In this document: piece after piece, positions 39,987-46,250 of the stretch
How the letters are laid out: each line of letters begins with the position of its first letter
Position numbering within the stretch: position 1 is the stretch's first letter
DNA from: UBA11606 sp964513285
GTDB taxonomy: Bacteria; Actinomycetota; Acidimicrobiia; Acidimicrobiales; Aldehydirespiratoraceae
NCBI GenBank assembly: GCA_964513285.1
Contig: CAZEML010000008.1
Coordinates: 1 to 49,622 of the forward strand
Direction of reading: 5' to 3'
DNA: 49,622 nucleotides
The notes under the pieces: generated by a model
Databases searched by the model: none
What the model was told of the DNA's origin: nothing
Seen by the model: the letters and a program-made list of their open reading frames with translations, nothing else
Translations under genes and position numbers: made by a program

Positions 39987-40256
39987 TCAGCGCTCGGTCA
40001 GGTCGCGGCCGAAGTCGCGCAGCCGGGCGATCGCGTCGGCATCGATCTTGTCGTTGTTCTGACCAGCAAGGGAGTCCTTGATGCGGGAGTAGGTCTCGTA
40101 CTCGAGGCCGCAGTCCTTGCACTTCTCGAGGTGCGCGGCGATCTTGTCGGCGAAATCGGACTCCACATCGCCGTCGAGATAGCTCTGCAGCACCCGACCG
40201 ACCTCTCGGCAGTTGACCTCGGTGTTACCCCGACGAAGCAGACGGCGGCGGATCAT
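39987..40256 (-). CDS. rsrA: Zinc-binding anti-sigma factor, RsrA-like
   Basis: An 89-residue ZAS-type anti-sigma factor. Zinc ligands Cys16, His42, Cys46 and Cys49 form the pattern C-x25-H-x3-C-x2-C (AAHLEKCKDCG), which in RsrA opens by disulfide formation on thiol stress and releases SigR. ATG 40256 overlaps the sigR stop as ATGA, ensuring coupled synthesis. The window also encodes mycothione reductase, fitting a mycothiol-based thiol-stress response. Confidence 0.9.
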   Translation of the reverse strand: MIRRRLLRRGNTEVNCREVGRVLQSYLDGDVESDFADKIAAHLEKCKDCGLEYETYSRIKDSLAGQNNDKIDADAIARLRDFGRDLTER

Positions 40257-40813
40257 GCGGGACGTCCATTCACGAAGGCACCGGTGGATTCCAGGTGCTT
40301 GCGGATGCGGGTACGGGCGCGGTGCAGGCGACTCATGATCGTGCCGGTCGGCACGCCGAGGATGTCGGCTGCCTCCTGGTACGAGAGGCCTTGGATGTCG
40401 ACGAGTTCGACGACGTCGCGGAACTTGTCGGGCAGGTTGTGCACCGCGGTCTCGACCGCGGCATCGAACTCGGTCTCGACCACGAGCCCCTCGGGTCCGA
40501 GGTCGCCGGAGTCCTCGTCGGCCAGGCGTTCCATCGTGGCGTCGGGGTCGTTGAGCAGCTCCGGACGCTTGCGGCGAACCCGGTTGATCTGGGCGTTGCG
40601 CATGATCGTGAGCAGCCAGGCGCGCGGGTGCCGACCGTCGAAACGCAGAATCGCCTTGTAGGCCCGAAGCATGGTGTCCTGCACCAGGTCTTCGGCGTCG
40701 GTCGGGTTGCGGGTGATCGACCGGGCGACCCGGTAGAGCACCTCGATCTCGGGCACGACGTAGCGATCGAACGCCTCTTGCTGCGTCATCTCACTCGTCG
40801 CCGGTTCAGCCAC
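40253..40813 (-). CDS. sigR: ECF sigma factor, SigR/SigH-like
   Basis: A 186-residue sigma factor. Region 2 spans about residues 25-95 (ARSITRNPTDAEDLVQDTML, AWLLTIMRNAQINRVRRK) and region 4 about 130-175 (LPDKFRDVVELVDIQGLSYQ, GVPTGTIMSRLHRAR). The link to SigR rests on the following RsrA-type gene and on RSITRNPTDAEDLVQDT, which is close to SigR. GTG 40813 follows TAGTTT by 7 bases. Confidence 0.9.
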   Translation of the reverse strand: MAEPATSEMTQQEAFDRYVVPEIEVLYRVARSITRNPTDAEDLVQDTMLRAYKAILRFDGRHPRAWLLTIMRNAQINRVRRKRPELLNDPDATMERLADEDSGDLGPEGLVVETEFDAAVETAVHNLPDKFRDVVELVDIQGLSYQEAADILGVPTGTIMSRLHRARTRIRKHLESTGAFVNGRPA

Positions 40814-40820
40814 GGCGGAG

Positions 40821-40826
40821 AAACTA
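40821..40826 (-). promoter_or_regulatory. -10 box of sigR (TAGTTT)
   Basis: Seven bases separate the box from GTG 40813; a leaderless housekeeping-type transcript is predicted. Confidence 0.5.
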
Positions 40827-40840
40827 CCAACTCAGCGGGC

Positions 40841-40868
40841 GGGAATGCGGTTCGTGGCCCTCGGGGTT
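40841..40868 (+). promoter_or_regulatory. SigR-type promoter candidate upstream of the small ZAS gene
   Basis: GGGAAT (40841-40846) and GTT (40866-40868) are separated by 19 bases, close to the SigR/SigH pattern of GGAAT and GTT about 18 bases apart. It would transcribe the ZAS mini-gene, ccdA and the TlpA-like gene away from sigR. Confidence 0.45.
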
Positions 40869-40876
40869 CTCTTGGC

Positions 40877-41056
40877 ATGGGACGCCTCCACCAGCTCCGC
40901 TGGGGTCCACTCCTGGAACTCTGGCTCGACGGTGAACTCACCGCCGATCGAGTCGAGCGCGTCCTGGTGCACCTTGCGGACTGTCCCGATTGCGCTGCGG
41001 AGATCGAGATGATGGCGAAGATCAAGGCCTCGCTCGCTCGCCTCGAGGTCCACTGA
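40877..41056 (+). CDS. 59-residue zinc-finger anti-sigma-like protein
   Basis: A short gene with His32, Cys36 and Cys39 in VHLADCPDCA, the H-x3-C-x2-C half of a ZAS domain. LLELWLDGELTADRVERVLVH (two overlapping motifs) lines up with the RsrA segment VLQSYLDGDVESDFADKIAA encoded across the divide. The N-terminal Cys that completes the RsrA redox switch is absent. It lies 64 bases from the divergent sigR and 10 bases before ccdA. Possible roles are a redox-inert anti-sigma, a zinc-bound decoy or a partner of RsrA. Confidence 0.72.
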   Translation: MGRLHQLRWGPLLELWLDGELTADRVERVLVHLADCPDCAAEIEMMAKIKASLARLEVH

Positions 41057-41066
41057 CCGCTCGCCG

Positions 41067-41816
41067 ATGAGCGATGTCACGCTGATCGCAGCGTTCGGAG
41101 CGGGCCTCATCTCGTTCCTGTCACCCTGCGTTTTGCCCATCATTCCGGGCTACTTGTCCCTGGTGACGGGCCTCGAGGCCGGAGAACTCGAAGATCGCGA
41201 TCGTGCCGCCACACTGCGGGTCGTCACGACGACCGGCCTGTTCATCGCCGGGTTCAGCACCGTGTTCGTGCTGCTCGGGCTCGGCGCCACTCAGGTCGGC
41301 ACCGTGTTGCTCGACAACCAACGGGTCCTCACCCAGGCGTCGGGCGTCCTGCTCCTGGCGATGGCGCTGTTCCTGATCGGTTCGCTCTACGCGCAGGCAC
41401 CGTGGCTCTACCAGGAGGCACGCTTCCACCCGGAACTGTCGCGATACGGACCGTTCGCCGCCCCGGTCGCCGGCGTCGCCTTCGGATTCGGGTGGACCCC
41501 GTGCATCGGACCGGTCCTCACCTCGGTGCTCGCCCTCGCCGCGACCGATGGTCGGGCAGGCCGGGGTGCGCTGCTGCTCGCGGTCTACTCGCTCGGACTC
41601 GGCCTGCCGTTCTTGGTCTCGGGCCTGGCCTTCACCCGCGCCACCGCCGCGATCCGGATGATGCGCACCCATCTACGCGCCGTCACCTGGGTGTCGGCGC
41701 TGTCGCTCGCCTTCTTCGGCGCCCTGCTGACCCTCGATCGCCTCAGCTGGCTCACGATCCAGATCCAACGACTCGCCCGCACCGTCGGCCTCGACTTCCT
41801 CGTCGAGCTCGGCTGA
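41067..41816 (+). CDS. ccdA: CcdA-type thiol:disulfide transmembrane protein
   Basis: A 249-residue membrane protein with about six helices that carries reducing equivalents from cytoplasmic thioredoxin to extracytoplasmic acceptors. The two reactive cysteines occur in the family motifs LISFLSPCVLPIIPGYL (Cys21) and GFGWTPCIGPVLTS (Cys146). ATG 41067 lies 10 bases after the ZAS gene. The adjacent TlpA-like thioredoxin is a likely redox partner. Confidence 0.93.
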   Translation: MSDVTLIAAFGAGLISFLSPCVLPIIPGYLSLVTGLEAGELEDRDRAATLRVVTTTGLFIAGFSTVFVLLGLGATQVGTVLLDNQRVLTQASGVLLLAMALFLIGSLYAQAPWLYQEARFHPELSRYGPFAAPVAGVAFGFGWTPCIGPVLTSVLALAATDGRAGRGALLLAVYSLGLGLPFLVSGLAFTRATAAIRMMRTHLRAVTWVSALSLAFFGALLTLDRLSWLTIQIQRLARTVGLDFLVELG

Positions 41817-41844
41817 GCGGCGGTCATCGACCAGGAGATTCACC

Positions 41845-42638
41845 ATGGCAACCGCTGGCGCTTCACCCCGTGGACCCAAGAAGCTCACCAAAGCCGAACA
41901 GAAGCGGCTGGCCGCCGAGGCAGCCGCCCGGAAGGCTCGCCGTCAGTGGTTCCTCCTCGGTGGTGCCGGCGTGCTGATTATCGGCGCGATCCTCGCCGTC
42001 TCGATCTGGGACGCCAGGCCCCGCGAGGGCGTCACCACCGCCAGCGGTTGGGATCTCCCCGCTCGCGACAACGATGCCGACGGTGACGGCCGGATCACGT
42101 TGGCGGAGTTCGCCGGCAAGCCGACGATCGTCAACTTCTACGCCGACTGGTGCTCCGCCTGTGAGGACGAGCTCCCGGACTTCGCCGCCATCGAGGACGA
42201 GTTCGGCGACCGGGTCAACTTCGTGCACGTCAACACCCAGGAAACGGGGGACTGGCGCCGATTCATGGACCTCGGCGCCGGCGACTGGCCGATCGCCCAG
42301 GACATCAACGGCCAAGAAGCCGGCGGCAGCGGCCTCTATGAGTCGCTCGCTCGGCCCGCCGGAATCCGAGGCATGCCCATCACCGCCTTCTACGACGAGA
42401 ACGGCCGCCTCATCCGCACGACCGGCTTCCTCGACCGAGCCAGCCTCCGCGGCTTCATCAACAATGACTTCGGGCTCTTCTNNNNNNNNNNNNNNNNNNN
42501 NNNNNNNNNNNNNNNNNNNNNNNNNNNNNNNNNNNNNNNNNNNNNNNNNNNNNNNNNNNNNNNNNNNNNNNNNNNNNNNNNTTCCTCGACCGAGCCAGCC
42601 TCCGCGGCTTCATCAACAATGACTTCGGGCTCTTCTAA
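41845..42638 (+). CDS. Membrane-anchored TlpA/thioredoxin-like protein with EF-hand-like loop (interrupted by an assembly gap)
   Basis: The thioredoxin motif is FYADWCSACEDELPDF (Cys103, Cys106) with cis-Pro in RGMPITAFYD. A basic N-terminus and one helix at residues 35-54 anchor it facing outward. Residues 77-88 (DADGDGRITLAE) fit a canonical EF-hand loop, placed just before the active-site strand. A ribosome site, AGGAG, precedes ATG 41845. When one 55-base flank copy and the 100 Ns are removed, the frame closes at the TAA 42636-42638 and gives 212 residues ending FGLF. Confidence 0.88.
42427..42481 (+). repeat. Left copy of 55-bp duplicated sequence at the gap
   Basis: Identical to 42582-42636. 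It encodes FLDRASLRGFINNDFGLF of the thioredoxin-like protein, so the second copy is almost certainly the same genomic bases. Confidence 0.95.
42482..42581. other. Assembly gap of exactly 100 N
   Basis: A run of 100 Ns joins two contig ends that share 55 identical bases. The true distance is probably negative, meaning the contigs overlap. Confidence 0.98.
42582..42636 (+). repeat. Right copy of 55-bp duplicated sequence at the gap
   Basis: Repeats 42427-42481 exactly and then continues into the stop codon of the thioredoxin-like gene. Confidence 0.95.
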
Positions 42639-42657
42639 CGTTGCGATCGGCTGGCGG

Positions 42658-42663
42658 TAGCGT
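42658..42663 (+). promoter_or_regulatory. -10 box of the globin gene (TAGCGT)
   Basis: Seven bases separate it from GTG 42671; leaderless start predicted. Confidence 0.55.
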
Positions 42664-42670
42664 CGGCCGG

Positions 42671-43069
42671 GTGAGTGAGCAGCAGGTCACCCTGTACGAA
42701 GCCGTCGGCGGGGCGCCGTATTTCACGGCGCTGGTGGAGCGGTTCTATGCCGCGGTGGCCGAGGACGAGCTGCTCCGCCCGATGTACCCCCGTGATCTCA
42801 GCGGGGCCGAGGAGCGGCTGCGGCTCTTCCTCATGCAGTACTGGGGCGGGCCCACGACCTACTCCGACGAGCGTGGCCATCCCCGGCTCCGGATGCGGCA
42901 CAACCCCTACACGGTCGACGTCGCGGCCCGCGATGCGTGGCTGCGGGCGATGATCGGCGCGGTCGAGGCCGACCCGCCCGCAGAGCCGATGCGCTCCGCG
43001 ATGCTGGAGTACTTCGTCCGTTCTGCGGACTTCATGCGCAACACACCCGAGGCCGACGAGGCGACCTGA
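42671..43069 (+). CDS. glbO: Truncated haemoglobin, group II (GlbO type)
   Basis: A 132-residue haem protein that binds oxygen or nitric oxide and may protect against oxidative or nitrosative stress. TLYEAVGGAPYFTALVERFY is the GlbO opening; LFLMQYWGGPTTYSDERGHP holds the group II WGGP turn, and LRMRHNPYTV carries the proximal-histidine region. GTG 42671 is set by the upstream box. Its place beside thiol-redox genes suits a stress role. Confidence 0.93.
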   Translation: MSEQQVTLYEAVGGAPYFTALVERFYAAVAEDELLRPMYPRDLSGAEERLRLFLMQYWGGPTTYSDERGHPRLRMRHNPYTVDVAARDAWLRAMIGAVEADPPAEPMRSAMLEYFVRSADFMRNTPEADEAT

Positions 43070-43234
43070 GCGCCGCGTTCGACGCTTGTCATTTGCGTCG
43101 CGCAACGTGGGTATCCCTGACTTCCGCGTGATTCTGCGGCAAAGTCGATGTCGAGGAAGGCGGAAATGCTTGACTCGCGGCGCGATTTGAACTCGCGTGT
43201 AATCCCAGCATCCGCGAACGCCGTGGACAAAGCC
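43070..43234. other. Leader region of the HU gene
   Basis: About 165 bases without a gene. TTGACT at 43170-43175 and TGTAAT at 43198-43203 look like promoter hexamers, but they are 22 bases apart, too far for a usual promoter, so no firm promoter call is made. AAGGAG at 43235-43240 is the ribosome site. Confidence 0.4.
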
Positions 43235-43248
43235 AAGGAGTAATCACC

Positions 43249-43524
43249 ATGAACAAGGGCGAACTCGTCGCAGCAATGGCCGAAGCGGCTGACGTCTCTC
43301 AGAAGGACGCCGGCGCTTGCCTTGATGCGATGTTCGAAATCATCGCTGGCGAAGTCAGCAAGGGCAACGAGGTGTCGGTCACCGGTTGGCTCAAGGTCGA
43401 AAAGGCCAAGACCTCCGCTCGCACCGGCCGCAACCCGCAGACGGGCGAGGCCATCCAGGTCCCGGCCGGTACCCGTACCAAGGTCAGCGCTGGTTCCAAG
43501 CTCAAGGCTGCCGGCAAGAGCTGA
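43249..43524 (+). CDS. hup: HU-family DNA-binding protein
   Basis: Nucleoid protein of 91 residues. MNKGELVAAMAEAADVSQKD is the typical first helix pair; GRNPQTGEAIQVPAGTRTKV forms the DNA-binding arms and the chain ends with Lys-rich SKLKAAGKS. It lacks the long Lys/Pro/Ala-rich tail of mycobacterial HU. A strong ribosome site (AAGGAG, 8 bases before ATG) and a clear hairpin terminator suggest a monocistronic, highly expressed gene. Confidence 0.95.
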   Translation: MNKGELVAAMAEAADVSQKDAGACLDAMFEIIAGEVSKGNEVSVTGWLKVEKAKTSARTGRNPQTGEAIQVPAGTRTKVSAGSKLKAAGKS

Positions 43525-43556
43525 TCCAGCTCTTCCGCGGCCGCGGTTTCGCAGAC

Positions 43557-43580
43557 GGGGACGGCCTTCGGGTCGTCCCC
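43557..43580 (+). terminator. HU terminator with UUCG tetraloop
   Basis: ggggacggcc (43557-43566) pairs with ggtcgtcccc (43571-43580) over ten pairs, one of them G-U, closed by a ttcg loop. There is no T-run, as is common in actinobacteria. Confidence 0.75.
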
Positions 43581-43625
43581 GTTGCGCGTCCGGGCAGAGG
43601 CGCGCCGTGGCACTGGGCGACGGCG

Positions 43626-44828
43626 TCAGCGGACTTCGGTTCCATCCGGTCGGTAGAGGTGCCACTCGCCGGTTGGATCGCGCCAGACGCGGTACCCGTG
43701 TTCTTTCAGCCGATTGTGTCTGCCGCACATGGGTGCCCCGTTGCCGGGGTTGGTTTTGCCCCCGGCGCGATGCGCTCGGGTGTGGTCGACCTGGCAGCGG
43801 TCGACCGGGACTCGGCATCCCTTCCAGATGCAGTGCGATGACTGGAGTTTGGTGGCGATGCGGGAGCTGCCGGTGAAGGAACGGGCCCGGCCGAGGTCGA
43901 TGACGGTGCTCGACGCGTCGACGATCACCCGCCGCACGCTGGTCAGCAGTGAGTAAGCGGCCGCTTCATAGGGCTCGAACGGGATTCCGGTGGCGGTTTC
44001 GCAACGGAACGTGGTCGGGTCCACAGGACGGATCGGTCCACCGTCGAGCCTGCGCACCATCTCCTCGTAGGCCTCGCTGGACCAGATGATGTTGTGGCAG
44101 AAGTCTGGCGGCACGCAGCTGGTGTCGGCGGAGGCGGCGTCTTGGAAGACCTGCCAGAGGGCGTCGGCGGATCGCTGATCGGCGGAGCGGGGGAGGTGAG
44201 CGTCGCAGGCGTCGTTGCCGTGCTCGGCCCGGGCCTTCTCCCAGTCGGCGGCGAGCTCGGCGGCGCTGTAGTGGGCGAAGATCTCGGCGATCTGGGTGCC
44301 CATCTGTGACCCGAATCGGCCGTCAGCGGTCCAGGTGAGCGTTTCGTCGTCCTGAGTGAGCTTGAGGCGCCGGGCTTGGTGGTAGCGATCGTTGGGTTCG
44401 GGACCGTCTTGATCAGCGAGCCGTTCCCACTGGCGGACCGTGCGCTCGAAGTCGTCGTAGCTCTCGCCAGCGGCGAGCTCGAGGAACCAGTCCTGCGCCT
44501 CGACCATGAACGGCCGCACCCTTCGGTTGGCGTGCACCCGTCCGAGTAGGTCGACGTGGTCGACCCCGATCCGCCCCGAGGCCAATGCCCCATCGACCAG
44601 CGGCAAGGACCCAGTCACTTGGGCGATCCGGCGCTGCCGAGCCGCGGACGGCCCCGAGAGCTTCCCCACATGGCGGATCATCGTCTTGGCACTGCCGTGG
44701 CCGTCGTCACGGAATCGCCCTGATCGTTCCAGCGAGCGGAACAGCTCGGCCTCCCGCGCCGCGAGTCGGCACCGCTCAGCCTGGAGCGTCTCGATCTCAG
44801 CGATCACGTCGTGAACAGAAGCGAACAT
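43626..44828 (-). CDS. DUF222/HNH endonuclease (13E12-type)
   Basis: A 400-residue protein with an N-terminal helical DUF222 domain (about residues 1-270) and a C-terminal HNH domain, CRVPVDRCQVDHTRAHRAGG to APMCGRHNRLKEHGY, with the zinc cysteines and His/Asn set intact. The biological role of the family is unsettled; in mycobacteria some members belong to the SOS regulon. ATG 44828 matches the -10 box TAGAAT 8 bases upstream and a LexA-type box covering the start codon. Confidence 0.9.
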   Translation of the reverse strand: MFASVHDVIAEIETLQAERCRLAAREAELFRSLERSGRFRDDGHGSAKTMIRHVGKLSGPSAARQRRIAQVTGSLPLVDGALASGRIGVDHVDLLGRVHANRRVRPFMVEAQDWFLELAAGESYDDFERTVRQWERLADQDGPEPNDRYHQARRLKLTQDDETLTWTADGRFGSQMGTQIAEIFAHYSAAELAADWEKARAEHGNDACDAHLPRSADQRSADALWQVFQDAASADTSCVPPDFCHNIIWSSEAYEEMVRRLDGGPIRPVDPTTFRCETATGIPFEPYEAAAYSLLTSVRRVIVDASSTVIDLGRARSFTGSSRIATKLQSSHCIWKGCRVPVDRCQVDHTRAHRAGGKTNPGNGAPMCGRHNRLKEHGYRVWRDPTGEWHLYRPDGTEVR

Positions 44829-44835
44829 ACGTTCG
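44822..44835. promoter_or_regulatory. LexA-type SOS box
   Basis: The palindrome CGAACATACGTTCG matches CGAAC-N4-GTTCG, the LexA site of actinobacteria and Bacillus. It covers the start codon (44826-44828) and probable transcription start of the DUF222-HNH gene, so LexA binding would block initiation. Confidence 0.8.
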
Positions 44836-44836
44836 T

Positions 44837-44842
44837 ATTCTA
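44837..44842 (-). promoter_or_regulatory. -10 box of the DUF222-HNH gene (TAGAAT)
   Basis: Eight bases separate it from ATG 44828, immediately beside the LexA-type box. Confidence 0.6.
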
Positions 44843-44894
44843 CGTGCGGGATGTGACACCGAACCGGGTGCCGACCGAGCCCCGTCTGACCGCC

Positions 44895-44900
44895 TATCGT
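44895..44900 (+). promoter_or_regulatory. -10 box of the peroxiredoxin gene (TATCGT)
   Basis: Seven bases separate it from ATG 44908; leaderless start predicted. Confidence 0.55.
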
Positions 44901-44907
44901 GCGGCTC

Positions 44908-45375
44908 ATGACCGAGATCCGCCTCGCCCCCGGCGACCGTGCACCCGCGTTCAACCTGCCCGATCAGGAGGGCAACAAGCTCCGCCTCAGCAGCTTCAAG
45001 GGCCGCAAGGTGATGGTGTTCTTCTATCCGAAGGCCAACACGGGCGGCTGCACGACGCAGGCGTGTGGACTCCGCGACATCGCGACCGAGATCGGCGACA
45101 CCCAGGTGCTCGGCATCTCGCCTGACGAACCGTCCGCTCAGGCCAAGTGGGACGCGAAGCACGAGTTCGGCTTCCCGCTCCTCTCCGACCCCGACCACGC
45201 GATCGCCGACAAGTACGGCGTGTGGGGCCCCAAGAAGCTCTACGGCAAGGAGTACGAGGGCATCATCCGCTCGGCGTTCCTGATCGGGGAGAACGGCAAG
45301 GTCGAGCAGGCGTGGTACAAGATCAGCCCGAAGGCCACCCCGGAGAAGCTGCTGGCCGCCTTGGAGGAAGCATGA
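44908..45375 (+). CDS. bcp: Peroxiredoxin, BCP/PrxQ type
   Basis: Thiol peroxidase of 155 residues. The peroxidatic Cys48 and resolving Cys53 lie in NTGGCTTQACGLRD, where most relatives have TPGCTTEA; VMVFFYPKA and GVWGPKKLYGKEYEGIIRSA (one block) are family features. ATG 44908 is fixed by the -10 box. The next gene overlaps its stop as ATGA. Reduction probably uses thioredoxin or mycothiol/mycoredoxin. Confidence 0.93.
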   Translation: MTEIRLAPGDRAPAFNLPDQEGNKLRLSSFKGRKVMVFFYPKANTGGCTTQACGLRDIATEIGDTQVLGISPDEPSAQAKWDAKHEFGFPLLSDPDHAIADKYGVWGPKKLYGKEYEGIIRSAFLIGENGKVEQAWYKISPKATPEKLLAALEEA

Positions 45376-45809
45376 GCCTGCCCCGTCCTGACGAGGTCCT
45401 GCCTCACCGTCCGCCGTTCCTGTTCGTCGACGAGATCACCGAGCTGGTGCCGGGTGAGAAGGCGGTGGGCCGGTGGACACTCACCGGTGACGAGGCGTTC
45501 TTCGCCGGCCACTTCCCGGGCCGGCCGACGCTTCCCGGCGTGCTGATGTGTGAGGCGATCGCGCAGGTCGGCGCCGTGGCGCTTCTCACCGACGACCGCT
45601 ATGCCGGCAAGCTGCCGCTCTTCGGCGGACTCGACTCCGCTCGCTTCCGTCGCCAGGTCGGACCCGGCGACACCCTCGAGCTCACGGTCGAGATGGGACG
45701 CCTGTCGGCGAGGGCCGGCAAGGGGAGCGGTACGGCGACCCTCGACGGTGAGCTGGCGGTGAGCTGCGATCTCATGTTCGTGATCGTCGACGCCGACGCC
45801 GCTTCCTGA
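45372..45809 (+). CDS. fabZ: 3-hydroxyacyl-ACP dehydratase, FabZ-like
   Basis: Hot-dog-fold dehydratase of 145 residues. LPHRPPFLFVDEI and GHFPGRPTLPGVLMCEAIAQVG hold the catalytic His and Glu of FabZ (the second motif is given in full only as two overlapping parts HFPGRPTLPG and CEAIAQVG). It is coupled to the peroxiredoxin gene (ATGA overlap), not to the fab operon 0.5 kb away, but could supply its dehydration step. Confidence 0.88.
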   Translation: MSLPRPDEVLPHRPPFLFVDEITELVPGEKAVGRWTLTGDEAFFAGHFPGRPTLPGVLMCEAIAQVGAVALLTDDRYAGKLPLFGGLDSARFRRQVGPGDTLELTVEMGRLSARAGKGSGTATLDGELAVSCDLMFVIVDADAAS

Positions 45810-45813
45810 GCGC

Positions 45814-46188
45814 GTGAGCGACGCCGCAGCCGTCGCCGAGGCGAACCAGGCGTTCTACGCCGCCCACGAAGCACGAGACCTCGCGGCGATGCAGGCCGTC
45901 TGGCACCACGACGACCGCGTCGTCTGTACCCATCCGGGGTGGCCGATCCTGCGCGGCTGGCCGGCGGTGGAGGAGTCCTGGCGCCGGATCCTGGAAGGGC
46001 CGGGTCGCAACCAGTTCATCATCACCAACGAGGTGATCGAGGTGGTCGACGATGTGGCGTGGGTGACCTGCGACGAGAACCTCGTCGCGCCCGGGATCAC
46101 CGGCACCGTGGCCGCCACCAACATCTTCGTTCGCGACGGCGAACGCTGGCTCCTGGTCAACCATCACGGCTCACCGGTGGGCGGCTAG
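45814..46188 (+). CDS. NTF2-like/SnoaL-type protein
   Basis: A 124-residue NTF2-fold protein: an opening helix EANQAFYAAHEARDLAAMQA, VWHHDDRVVCTHPGWP, GWPAVEESWRRIL and a beta-sheet ending FVRDGERWLLVNHHGS. Members include small-ketone isomerases and non-enzymatic sensors; function here is unknown. GTG 45814 starts 4 bases after fabZ. It ends at a strong hairpin before the convergent fabF. Confidence 0.85.
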   Translation: MSDAAAVAEANQAFYAAHEARDLAAMQAVWHHDDRVVCTHPGWPILRGWPAVEESWRRILEGPGRNQFIITNEVIEVVDDVAWVTCDENLVAPGITGTVAATNIFVRDGERWLLVNHHGSPVGG

Positions 46189-46200
46189 CGGCGAAAACGA

Positions 46201-46232
46201 CGAAGCGCCCCGGGCGAACCCGAGGCGCTTCG
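46201..46232. terminator. Bidirectional terminator between the NTF2-like gene and fabF
   Basis: CGAAGCGCC (46201-46209) and GGCGCTTCG (46224-46232) pair perfectly; CGGG and CCCG extend the stem inside single mismatches, with loop cgaa. It lies between two convergent stop codons. Confidence 0.75.
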
Positions 46233-46250
46233 AACGAGAGTGATCGTGGA

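Noticed and set aside
43170..43203. Promoter of the HU gene (TTGACT ... TGTAAT)
   Set aside because: The spacing of 22 bases is too long for a standard promoter; not called as a feature.
43626..44828. HNH protein as part of a mobile intron, phage or IS element
   Set aside because: No inverted repeats, integrase, target duplication or intron structure was seen; DUF222-HNH genes are normal chromosomal genes in actinobacteria.
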